DNA of 36,738 nucleotides from CAYWJT01 sp964458655. Lineage in GTDB: Bacteria > Acidobacteriota > Aminicenantia > Aminicenantales > Saccharicenantaceae. Shown here piece by piece: positions 29,660-36,738 of the stretch; within the stretch, counting starts at the first letter, position 1, and the number at the start of each line of letters is the position of its first letter. The position numbers and the translations under genes were made by a program. The DNA is taken from the NCBI GenBank assembly GCA_964458655.1, contig CAYWJT010000024.1, positions 1 through 36,738 of the forward strand, read 5' to 3'. Below the pieces are notes generated by a model. The model had not been told where the DNA came from, ran no database searches, and saw only the letters and a list, made by a program, of their open reading frames with translations.

Positions 29660-32548
29660 TCAGCTTTTGTGGCCGGTTTCTTCCTCCGCGACGACCCGCA
29701 TGAAGACCTCGACGACCTTGGGGTCGAAATGCCTGCCGCCCTCGTTCCTGATGTAGTCGAGGGCTTCCTGCCTCGTCCTCGCTTTGCGGTACGGCCTGTC
29801 GCTGGTCATGGCGTCGTAGACGTCCACGACCGCGAATATCCTGGCTGCGAGCGGGATCTGCTCGCCCTTCAGCCCGCGCGGATACCCGGTTCCGTCCCAC
29901 TTCTCGTGATGGCAATACGGTATTTCGACCGCCGGCGCCAGGTACCTGATGGCCGAGAGCATTTCGTACGCCAGCCTGGGATGCCGGCGCATCACTTCCC
30001 ATTCCTCCTCGGTAAGCTTGCCGGGCTTGAGCAGGATGCTGTCCGGGATGCCGATCTTGCCGACGTCGTGCAAGAGAGCGCCGCGCCTCATTTGCAGGAT
30101 CTGGGGGTCCGAGACGCCCATCGCCCGGGCCACCGCCTCGGTGAGGTCGGTCACGCGCCGCGTGTGGCCTTCCATCTCTTTGTCGCGCAGGTCGAGGGCC
30201 CTGGCCCAGCCTTCGATGACCGCGTCGTAGGCCGACATGAGCTCCACCTGGCTGCGCTGCAGGCTCTCGAACAACTGCAGGTTGTCGATGGCTATGGCCG
30301 CCTGCAACGCCAGCGACTCGAAGAACTCGAGCCAATCCTTTCCGCGCCGCGCCGGCGAGCGCTGGAAGACTTCCATGACCCCCTTGACCTTCCCTTTCGT
30401 CACGAGCGGGGCGGCCGCGTAGGCGACGAAGTCCTCTCCCGCGAGCGCCGCCTGCCGTGCGAACGGCGGCTCGCAATGGCGGATGTCGTCCACGACGATC
30501 ACCCGCTGCTCCAGCGCCGTCCTGCCGGCGTAATCCTCGCCGAGCCGCGCCCCTGCGTGCCGGTACGCCGCGCCCCTGAAGCCGCGTCCCGCCGCCCAGT
30601 TCAACGTCAGCTCGTGAGGCGAATAGACCAGGATCCCGACCGCGTCCACGGCCAGCTTCTCCTGGACCTGGGCGCAGATGATGTCCAGCGCAAACCGCAG
30701 GTCGAGTATGTTGGCGATGGTCTGGTCTATCGTCCGCATGGTCTGGAGCTGTCCCAGCTTGCGCAGCGTCTCATCATGGAGCGCCATGCGATGGATGGCG
30801 ATTCCGGCCATCCGGGCCAGCGATTCGAGGAGCGAGACCTCCTCGGCCTGCACCCGCCGCGAAGACGGGTATGAAACGAAGAACACTCCGGCCGGCCCCT
30901 CCAGAGCCTGTATCGGGACGGCGACGCCTCCCCACCCCAGTGGGATAGCGGCCTTCATATCCGGATGGGTCGCTTTGTCAGTGGAGAAGTCCTCCGATAT
31001 ATACGTCTTCCCGCTCGAGAAGACCAGCCCGGCGATCCCTTCGTCCGGCTTGAGCGCTTTGACCGGCAGCCCCGTTATCCACCCCTCCGCGGCCTCCATG
31101 CGCAGCTCGCCTGACGGAGCGTCGTAGATCCAGACGCTCCCGGCCGGAAAATCCAAAGCGGCCAGGGTTTCCCGCACGAAGATCGGCGCCGCGTCCGCCA
31201 CCGTCCGCGCCACCTGCAGCGCCGAAGTTACCCTGTTCAGCAGTTCGAACTCGGCCAGGCGCCTTTTCTTCTGCTCCTCCGACTTTTTCTGTTCCGTGAT
31301 GTCTTCCGCGACTCCCTCTATCCAGCCCTTATCCGGATAGATCCTGGCCGAGTACCTGGCCCAGAAAATGGACCGGTCCTTCCGGTAGAAGCGGGCCTCG
31401 AAGTTCTCGATGTATCCTTTGCTCTTGATCTCCTCGACCATCCTTTCCCGGGTGCCGGGGTCGACGTAATTGGCCGAGGTGATGTACTCCTTTATGAACT
31501 CCTCGCGGTTTTCGTAGCCGAACATCCTGGCCAGCTGTTCGTTGCTCTCGAGGACCTTGCCGTCGGAGATCCTGGTCCGGAACAGGCCGACCTGGGCATT
31601 GTGGAAAAGGTTGCGGTAGGTCTCCTCGCTTTCCCTTATCCGCTCTTCCGCGCGCATCCGCTCGGATATGTCGACGATCGTCCCGATGAACGCCGGCCGG
31701 CCCTCGAATTCGGTCATCCGGCCGTGGACCTCGCAATATATCACCGACCCGTCTTTTCTCAGCCCGCGGAACTCATAATGCCCCTTCTCAGGCTCGCCGG
31801 CCGCGGCCCGCCTCAGTCTTTCCGCTATCTCGGCCCGGTCTTCCGGGTGCGTCATCTCCACCGGGCCGAGGCGGCCGACTATCTCGTCCTTTCGGTATCC
31901 GGTGAGCTCCGTGAAGGCCCTGTTGACGTAGCGGAAGAGGCCGTCCTGGATGATGTAGATGCCCACCGGCGAAGATTCCGCCAGCATGCGGAACCGCTCC
32001 TCGCTATGCCGCAGCGCCTCCTCGCCCCGTTTGCGCCGGGTTATGTCGCGGGCGATGTGGACGGCGCCGGTCAGGCGGCCGGCCGCGTCCCGCAGCGGGT
32101 CCACGGTGACGCTGAACCAGCGCTCCCCGATCTGCATTTCGAGGCTCTCCCGCCTCATGCTCTTACGCATAGAGGGAAAGGGGCAGCCCGGTATGGGCCT
32201 TTGCGTGCCGTGGACGAGCTCCCAGCACCGCCTGCCGGTCATCTTTTCCACCGGCACGCGGAAAGCCGCCTCCGCCGCCCTGTTGGACCGGAGCACTTTC
32301 TGATGCGCGTCGAGAATCCAGATGGCGTCGCTCGAGGAATCGAAGGTCGCCTGCCACTCCGCGGCCAGCCGCTCCGCTTCGGCCCTGAGCCGGTCCAGCT
32401 CGTCCTCCGCGGATTTCTGGCGCACGACGAGGGGCTCGACCGCGCCTATGAGCGTGTCCACCTCGCCGCGGCGCAGGGCCTCCAGGGCGGCCTCGGCCCG
32501 TTCGAGGCGCTCAAGAAGCTCTTCGTAAGTGAGCTCCCTGGAGCTCAT
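29660..32548 (-). CDS. PAS-PAS-PAS-GAF-GAF-HD-GYP signalling protein
   Basis: Predicted cytoplasmic cyclic-di-GMP phosphodiesterase, 962 aa. N-terminal coiled coil (1-60). Three PAS domains follow (~65-175 with SDAIWILDAHQKVLRSNRAA; ~180-300 with GLFRYVNRAFTELTGYRKDE; ~305-425 with NEQLARMFGYENREEF), then GAF1 (~430-590, AEFELLNRVTSALQVARTVA) and GAF2 (~600-755, VDAVGILVYSPHELTLNWAA). The C-terminal HD-GYP (~760-955) has the hallmark residues in EGHTRRV, LLHDVGKIGIPD, RHPRLAYEML, CHHEKWDGTGYPRGLKG and VVDVYDAMTSDRPY, so the metal site and GYP motif look intact. No transmembrane segment is evident. It overlaps kaiB by 4 bases and is the last gene of the kai operon. Confidence 0.93.
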   Translation of the reverse strand: MSSRELTYEELLERLERAEAALEALRRGEVDTLIGAVEPLVVRQKSAEDELDRLRAEAERLAAEWQATFDSSSDAIWILDAHQKVLRSNRAAEAAFRVPVEKMTGRRCWELVHGTQRPIPGCPFPSMRKSMRRESLEMQIGERWFSVTVDPLRDAAGRLTGAVHIARDITRRKRGEEALRHSEERFRMLAESSPVGIYIIQDGLFRYVNRAFTELTGYRKDEIVGRLGPVEMTHPEDRAEIAERLRRAAAGEPEKGHYEFRGLRKDGSVIYCEVHGRMTEFEGRPAFIGTIVDISERMRAEERIRESEETYRNLFHNAQVGLFRTRISDGKVLESNEQLARMFGYENREEFIKEYITSANYVDPGTRERMVEEIKSKGYIENFEARFYRKDRSIFWARYSARIYPDKGWIEGVAEDITEQKKSEEQKKRRLAEFELLNRVTSALQVARTVADAAPIFVRETLAALDFPAGSVWIYDAPSGELRMEAAEGWITGLPVKALKPDEGIAGLVFSSGKTYISEDFSTDKATHPDMKAAIPLGWGGVAVPIQALEGPAGVFFVSYPSSRRVQAEEVSLLESLARMAGIAIHRMALHDETLRKLGQLQTMRTIDQTIANILDLRFALDIICAQVQEKLAVDAVGILVYSPHELTLNWAAGRGFRGAAYRHAGARLGEDYAGRTALEQRVIVVDDIRHCEPPFARQAALAGEDFVAYAAAPLVTKGKVKGVMEVFQRSPARRGKDWLEFFESLALQAAIAIDNLQLFESLQRSQVELMSAYDAVIEGWARALDLRDKEMEGHTRRVTDLTEAVARAMGVSDPQILQMRRGALLHDVGKIGIPDSILLKPGKLTEEEWEVMRRHPRLAYEMLSAIRYLAPAVEIPYCHHEKWDGTGYPRGLKGEQIPLAARIFAVVDVYDAMTSDRPYRKARTRQEALDYIRNEGGRHFDPKVVEVFMRVVAEEETGHKS

Positions 32549-32850
32549 CCCTTCTTCTCCTTCTTCTTCAGGCCGAGAGCCTCGAGGACTTTCTCCTCCT
32601 CGGCGAGCGACCCGATGATGACCTTCCGCGGAAGGGGGGATTCCACGACCAGGGCGGGCACGGCCACGACCTTGTGCTTGATGGCAGCTTGATAATCCTT
32701 GAAAACGTCCACCACCTGCAGCCGGCAGCAGCCTTTTAATGTTTCCCGGGAGAGCCTTTCGAGGGTCGATAGGGCGCGGGTCGAGTTGGGTTCGCCGCCG
32801 GCCACGAAAAGCCGGAGGCGGTAGGAAGGAGCAGGAAGGCGTCTTGCCAT
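32545..32850 (-). CDS. kaiB: KaiB-like protein
   Basis: Thioredoxin-like circadian-clock KaiB homologue, 101 aa: YRLRLFVAGGEPNSTRALST, LERLSRETLKGCCRLQVVDV, FKDYQAAIKHKVVAVPALVV and SPLPRKVIIGSLAEEEKVLE follow the KaiB pattern. Cyanobacterial KaiB switches fold and binds the KaiC CI ring. The protein ends in a Lys-rich tail (GLKKKEKKG). It is encoded directly after kaiC (1 bp between stop and ATG) and overlaps the HD-GYP gene. No kaiA is present, as is usual outside cyanobacteria. Confidence 0.9.
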   Translation of the reverse strand: MARRLPAPSYRLRLFVAGGEPNSTRALSTLERLSRETLKGCCRLQVVDVFKDYQAAIKHKVVAVPALVVESPLPRKVIIGSLAEEEKVLEALGLKKKEKKG

Positions 32851-32851
32851 C

Positions 32852-34504
32852 TCAGCCTCCTTTCTTTCGGCCGTTCCCGACTTTCGTTCTCGTTCGGGCG
32901 GCCCGTATCTCGGCCAGCCCGTTCGAGGCCTGTCTCTGCAGGGCGCGCAGGCGTTTCAGTTCCAGCTCCCTGGCCTCGATCTCGAAGGCCAAGCGCTGCT
33001 CCTCGGCGCGGTCGGCCAGTTCCTGGGCCTGCCGGGCCGTGCCGGTCAGGACCCTGCCGGCGCCGACATACGCCTCCTTGATGACGATGCCCTCGTCCGT
33101 GATGACGAACTCCAGCTTCTGGTTGGAGTGACCGGCGCCGCGGGACTTGAGCACCTGGAGCAGCCGGTTGGTCTCGCCCGGCTCTTCCTGGTAGGTGAGC
33201 AGGATGGCCGTGTCCACCATGGAAGAGATGCCGTTGCCCGAGAGTTCCATCTGGTCCGTCCGGCCGGCGGTCTGGTTGACCAGGAAGATGGTGACGCCCC
33301 GCTCCTTGCAGGCGTTGAGCAGCCGCATCAGATAGTCGAACGAGGCCTGCTTGCCGCCCATCCTTTCGCAGGCCGAGATGGCGTCGACGACGACGTGCTG
33401 CGGCTTGAGGGCCTCGATCCGGTCCATGGCCTTCAGGTAGTGCTCCTCGGCTCCCATGGCCTCCGGGAACTGGGCCAGGAACTCGAGCCGGCCGGCCTTG
33501 AGGCAGGGCGCGAGGTCGACGCCGGCGCCGGCCACGTTGCCCGCGAGAGCCTCGCCGGATTCCTCGAAGCTGATGTAGAGGACCTTCTCGCCCCGGCGGC
33601 AGGCCGCCCTGACGAACGAGCAGACCAGCGTGGTCTTGCCGGTTCCCGGTTCGCCCGCGAACAGAACGCACGAGGCGCTCCTGTAGCCGCCGTCCAGGAC
33701 GGCGTCCAGCCGTTCGACGCCGGTGGACATCTTGTCGCCAAGAGGTTTGTGCCTGAGTCCGACGGTCGTGATGGGCGTCGCCATCAGGCCCGTCTCAGTG
33801 ATGACGTAGGGATACTCGTTGAGGCCGAAATCCGAGCCGCGGTACTTGACCACGCGAAGCCGGCGCGTGGCGATGTTGGCCACGACGCGCGCGTCCATCG
33901 TCACGACGCAGTCGCCCATGGATTCGAAGAAATCCTCGAAGAAGCGGGCCTCCATCCGCCTGGCCGGGCGGATGGTCATGACCGCGGTCAGGCCCTGTTC
34001 CAGGAGCCAGTCGTTGAGGCCGTGCATCTCGGCGCGCACCTGCCGGGGTTCGTCGAAGAGCCGCAGGGCCACTTCCATGGCGTCGATGACGACGCGCCGG
34101 GCGCCCATCTCGCGGGACTTGCCGGCTACGGCCGCCAGCAGGCCCTTGAGGCTGAATTCGCCGCTGATGACCGCGTCGGGCTCGAGCCGACCGTCCAAAA
34201 GAAAGAGTAGGTTCTTTTTCTCAAGGGCCGCAAGGTCCCAGCCCATCGTAGCCGCGTTCCGGCGCAACTGGGCGGGAGGCTCCTCGAAGCCGACGTAGAT
34301 GCCGGGTTCGCCGGCGAGGGCTCCCCGGTAGAGGAACTCCAGGCCGAGGACGGTCTTGCCGGAGCCGGCTTCGCCGATGACGACGGTGGTTTGGCCGCGC
34401 GGGAAGCCGCCCTGCAGGATCTCGTCAAGGCCTTTGATGAAAGTGGGGGCTTTGTCGAGGCGGCGCGGGAGGGCACTCTGCGGAGACAACTTGGCTGCTC
34501 TCAT
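32852..34504 (-). CDS. kaiC: KaiC-like double-domain ATPase
   Basis: Two-RecA-domain clock ATPase/autokinase homologue, 550 aa. CI: Walker A GEAGSGKT (44-51), catalytic Glu pair FEEPP (74-75) and RRVVIDAMEVALR Walker B. CII: Walker A GEPGTGKT (284-291), FEESGE (314-315) and HVVVDAISACERM. The position of the autophosphorylated Ser-Thr pair of cyanobacterial KaiC (…IST…) reads GISSMVDTAILL, so Ser427-Ser428 are the likely phospho-acceptors. The C-terminus (about 490-550) is a long charged coiled coil (AQELADRAEEQRLAFEIEAR) instead of the short A-loop tail. AAGGAGGGG precedes ATG 34504. It is probably the sensor or timing ATPase for the downstream HD-GYP output; that is inference. Confidence 0.92.
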   Translation of the reverse strand: MRAAKLSPQSALPRRLDKAPTFIKGLDEILQGGFPRGQTTVVIGEAGSGKTVLGLEFLYRGALAGEPGIYVGFEEPPAQLRRNAATMGWDLAALEKKNLLFLLDGRLEPDAVISGEFSLKGLLAAVAGKSREMGARRVVIDAMEVALRLFDEPRQVRAEMHGLNDWLLEQGLTAVMTIRPARRMEARFFEDFFESMGDCVVTMDARVVANIATRRLRVVKYRGSDFGLNEYPYVITETGLMATPITTVGLRHKPLGDKMSTGVERLDAVLDGGYRSASCVLFAGEPGTGKTTLVCSFVRAACRRGEKVLYISFEESGEALAGNVAGAGVDLAPCLKAGRLEFLAQFPEAMGAEEHYLKAMDRIEALKPQHVVVDAISACERMGGKQASFDYLMRLLNACKERGVTIFLVNQTAGRTDQMELSGNGISSMVDTAILLTYQEEPGETNRLLQVLKSRGAGHSNQKLEFVITDEGIVIKEAYVGAGRVLTGTARQAQELADRAEEQRLAFEIEARELELKRLRALQRQASNGLAEIRAARTRTKVGNGRKKGG

Positions 34505-34533
34505 GGGACCCCTCCTTCTTAATTGCCGTTGTT

Positions 34534-34562
34534 AAGATATGAAAAGCGTGCGTCGGTGTCAA
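34534..34562 (-). promoter_or_regulatory. Predicted promoter of the kai operon
   Basis: On the minus strand TTGACA (34557-34562) and TATCTT (34534-34539) with a 17-bp spacer, about 30 bp before the kaiC ATG, followed by AAGGAGGGG. It could drive all three genes. Confidence 0.6.
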
Positions 34563-34635
34563 GTTATTCCGGTCACGCCCGGCCGCGCCCTCTAAACCCG
34601 CTCAAATATGGGGCGAAATCCGACTAAATTGTATA

Positions 34636-34665
34636 TTGAAATGGGCGTTTATGCGGTGCTATAAA
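34636..34665 (+). promoter_or_regulatory. Predicted promoter of the nuclease genes
   Basis: TTGAAA (34636-34641) and TATAAA (34660-34665), 18-bp spacer, 20 bp upstream of the ATG at 34686, in a short AT-rich segment. It is divergent from the kai promoter. Confidence 0.5.
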
Positions 34666-34685
34666 AAGGGGAGCGGGAAGGTTTA

Positions 34686-35636
34686 ATGAAGCTCTTCGCC
34701 GGCGTGACTGACCAGGAATGGTTCGACTTCCTGCGCGCCCGGGCCGGCGTCGAAGAGGTGAATTTCTGGCAGCCGTCGGCCGCTTCCGAGTTCCGCGCCC
34801 TCCGCCAGGGCGACCTCTTCCTCTTCAAGCTTCACAGGAGCGGGCGGACTGGAGGCCGGGACCTCATCGCCGGCGGCGGCGTTTTCGCCTCCTATTCGGT
34901 GCTGCCCTTGAGTTGGGCCTGGGAGACCTTCGGGACGAGCAACGGCGCCCGCTCCCTGTCCGAGATGCGAAGCCAGCTTGTCCGCTACCGGCGGCTCCCT
35001 GACAACCCGCGCGAGGACTTCCGCATCGGCTGCATCATCCTGACGCAACCTTTCTTCCTTGAGGAATCCCAGTGGTTCCCGGCGCCGGAATGGAGCGCAT
35101 CGATCGTGCGCGGCAAGGGCTATGACCTGGAAACCCAGGCCGGGAAATTCATCTGGGACAGCGTCCAGCGCGCCTGGAGCGAAAGGCCGGCCTTCGACCT
35201 CGCCCAGGAGGCCCACAGGGTCGAGGAAGAGCGGGCGCGCTACGGCAGGGAAACGACTATACGGCCGCGGCTCGGCCAGAGCACTTTCCGAGTGCTCGTG
35301 ACCGACGCCTACCGGCGGGCCTGCGCCATAACCGAGGAGCATTCCCTGCCGGTCCTCGAGGCCGCGCATATCAAGCCCTACGGCGAGGGCGGCCCGCACA
35401 GCGTGAACAACGGCCTGCTCCTGCGGAGCGACCTGCACCGCCTGTTCGACCGCGGCTATATCACCGTGACGCCCGAATACAGGATAGAAGTCAGCCGCCG
35501 CCTCAAGGAGGAATTCGAGAACGGCCGGTCGTATTACCCGTATCACGGCCAAAAGCTACACCATCTGCCCCTTGATCAATCTGACTATCCATCGGAGGAG
35601 CTTCTTATTTGGCATAATGAAAGATTTAAGTGCTAA
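34686..35636 (+). CDS. HNH restriction-type endonuclease with PUA-like N-terminal domain
   Basis: Predicted DNA endonuclease, 316 aa. Residues ~1-140 (QGDLFLFKLHRSGRTGGRDL, IAGGGVFASYSVLPLSWAWE) resemble the PUA-like/EVE-type modules that read modified bases. The C-terminal half is an HNH nuclease of the COG3440 type: FRVLVTDAYRRACAITEEHS, LEAAHIKPYGEGGPHSVNNG and LLLRSDLHRLFDRGYIT, with His228, Asn241/242 and His251 as the likely catalytic set. GC content is like the rest of the window. It is followed 29 bp downstream by a second nuclease gene; together they suggest modification-dependent (type IV-like) restriction. The N-terminal domain assignment is tentative. Confidence 0.85.
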   Translation: MKLFAGVTDQEWFDFLRARAGVEEVNFWQPSAASEFRALRQGDLFLFKLHRSGRTGGRDLIAGGGVFASYSVLPLSWAWETFGTSNGARSLSEMRSQLVRYRRLPDNPREDFRIGCIILTQPFFLEESQWFPAPEWSASIVRGKGYDLETQAGKFIWDSVQRAWSERPAFDLAQEAHRVEEERARYGRETTIRPRLGQSTFRVLVTDAYRRACAITEEHSLPVLEAAHIKPYGEGGPHSVNNGLLLRSDLHRLFDRGYITVTPEYRIEVSRRLKEEFENGRSYYPYHGQKLHHLPLDQSDYPSEELLIWHNERFKC

Positions 35637-35665
35637 AAAATACTGAGGAAATATAGGAGGATTTC

Positions 35666-36664
35666 ATGGGTTTATGGCTTGTTAGAGCAGGTAAGCACGG
35701 AGAGCAGGAGGATAAGGTCATTGAAAAGAATATAGCGGCTATAGGGTGGCTTAAGTTACCAGATTTATCCTCGATCAAATCAAGAGAAGAGCTCAAGACT
35801 CTTTACGAACGGACTTATCCGGATACTAAAAAAATGGTTGTGATTAACAATGTCGCACAGGTTTGGGCATTCATTAACAGGATAAAAGAGGGGGACTTAG
35901 TAGTTCTCCCACTAAAAAGAAGGGCAGCTATAGCAATCGGGAAAGTCACCGGCCCGTATGAATATAGGACTGATATAACTGACGATATTCGCCATACAAG
36001 GCCCATTAAGTGGATTAAAACCGACCTGCCAAGAACTGCCTTTTCTCAGGACCTCTTATATTCTTTCGGCGCATATATGACGGTTTGTCAAATCAGCCGT
36101 AACGATGCGGAAGAACGAGTTAGGAAGATTCTAGAAGGGAAAAAAGAACAACTGCACGAGGTTGAGGAACCCGAGAAAATTGATGATATTGAACAGGCTG
36201 CACGCGACCAGATTTTAGAGCATATAAATCGCGAATTTAAAGGACATGGATTAGCTCGCCTTGTTGAAGCGGTTTTAAAAGCACAAGGCTATGTCACTAA
36301 GCTATCAGAGCCGGGCCCGGACGGCGGAGTGGATTTATTGGCGGCTTCAGGTCCAATGGGATTCGATAAACCCTATTTATGTGTGCAGGTCAAATCATCT
36401 GATTCACCTGCGGATGTGACGGTATTAAGGAATCTCCAGGGGGTAATAAAGAGCTTTGGCGCAGATCAAGGACTCTTCGTTTCGTGGGGTGGCTTTAACA
36501 TGAAAGTCCACGAAGAAGCAAAACGAAGCTTTTTTACGGTAAGACTCTGGGATTCGGGGGATCTGATTGAGGCGATATTTAAGTATTACGAAAAATTCGA
36601 TGATGAACTGAAAGCCGCACTCCCTCTGAAGAGAATTTGGTGCCTGGTAAGAGAAGGTGATTAA
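35666..36664 (+). CDS. Mrr-like restriction endonuclease, AT-rich
   Basis: Predicted PD-(D/E)xK nuclease, 332 aa. The N-terminal ~150 residues (MGLWLVRAGKHGEQEDKVIE, IKEGDLVVLPLKRRAAIAIG) look like a small-molecule or modified-base-binding PUA-like domain. The C-terminal ~140 residues are Mrr_cat: ARLVEAVLKAQGYVT with Glu201, GPDGGVDLLAA (Asp223) and YLCVQVKSS (Gln241, Lys243), then LQGVIKSFGADQGLFVSWGG. All catalytic positions are present. Its base composition and codon use (many A/T third positions) differ sharply from every other gene here, indicating recent horizontal acquisition. AGGAGG precedes ATG 35666. Confidence 0.9.
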   Translation: MGLWLVRAGKHGEQEDKVIEKNIAAIGWLKLPDLSSIKSREELKTLYERTYPDTKKMVVINNVAQVWAFINRIKEGDLVVLPLKRRAAIAIGKVTGPYEYRTDITDDIRHTRPIKWIKTDLPRTAFSQDLLYSFGAYMTVCQISRNDAEERVRKILEGKKEQLHEVEEPEKIDDIEQAARDQILEHINREFKGHGLARLVEAVLKAQGYVTKLSEPGPDGGVDLLAASGPMGFDKPYLCVQVKSSDSPADVTVLRNLQGVIKSFGADQGLFVSWGGFNMKVHEEAKRSFFTVRLWDSGDLIEAIFKYYEKFDDELKAALPLKRIWCLVREGD

Positions 36665-36738
36665 GAAATATTGGCGGTGCGGCAGTGATGTGCCCCCCTC
36701 ACAGTGATCCAGCCCTTGTGATAAGATTCTGCTGGATC
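36665..36738 (+). other. Window end with an inverted repeat; possible mobile-element terminus
   Basis: After the Mrr-like gene, GATCCAGC (36706-36713) and GCTGGATC (36731-36738) form a perfect 8-bp inverted repeat next to TGTGCCCCCCTCACAGTGAT. GATCCA-type terminal repeats recall IS21-family ends, but the rest is outside the window, so this is a weak suggestion. Confidence 0.25.

Overview
This is a G+C-rich bacterial chromosome segment (by eye mid-60s % G+C, with only the last ~1.1 kb clearly AT-richer). It has many lipoproteins and exported proteins with Shine-Dalgarno motifs, housekeeping-type TTGACA promoters, and an anaerobe's radical-SAM enzymes. Secreted glycoside hydrolases, a tricorn-type protease, a C69 dipeptidase and KaiBC-like clock proteins together suggest an anaerobic or facultative heterotroph degrading carbohydrate and protein. 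An Aminicenantes/Acidobacteriota-like lineage is my best guess, but this is inference from gene content. No rRNA, tRNA, CRISPR array or complete insertion sequence was seen.

Layout. 1-9015 (+): a 5'-truncated GH29 alpha-L-fucosidase, a DUF4382 lipoprotein, an esterase-like lipoprotein, a one-ORF MazE-MazF fusion, a second (lipoprotein) GH29 fucosidase, a vapBC pair and a Tat-like dienelactone hydrolase. 9043-17506: an anSME-like radical SAM enzyme (-), two small membrane proteins, a GH116 glycosidase lipoprotein, a TrhA/hemolysin III membrane protein, a frameshifted lipoprotein (-), a RelB-RelE chimera and a PflX-like radical SAM protein (-). 17676-25882: a beta-propeller-like lipoprotein cut off by a repeat, a 1091-aa tricorn protease homologue, a sugar isomerase with a signal peptide, hicAB (-), a MerR/TipAS regulator and an AbrB-RelE toxin-antitoxin pair (-). 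26241-29494: a C69 dipeptidase carrying a repeat inside its pro-region and a DUF4143 ATPase. 29660-34504 (-): a tight operon kaiC-kaiB-PAS/GAF/HD-GYP. 34686-36738 (+): two restriction-type nucleases (HNH, then an AT-rich Mrr-like gene) and a possible mobile-element terminus at the edge.

How it works together. The fucosidases, GH116 enzyme, esterase, dienelactone hydrolase and isomerase fit extracytoplasmic breakdown of fucose-containing or other complex glycans. Tricorn and C69 fit peptide degradation. The kai operon appears to link a KaiBC-type ATPase switch directly to a cyclic-di-GMP phosphodiesterase domain. Five type II toxin-antitoxin loci in about 21 kb, two of them structurally remodelled, and two interspersed repeat families point to an actively rearranging accessory region. 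One repeat family is built on GGTACC palindromes. The other contains GGGGACAGTTTACTCATTCA and overlaps gene 3' ends.

The most interesting items are the kaiC-kaiB-HD-GYP operon, the RelB-RelE deletion chimera, the MazE-MazF fusion, the GGTACC repeat translated inside the C69 pro-peptide, and the predicted exported isomerase.
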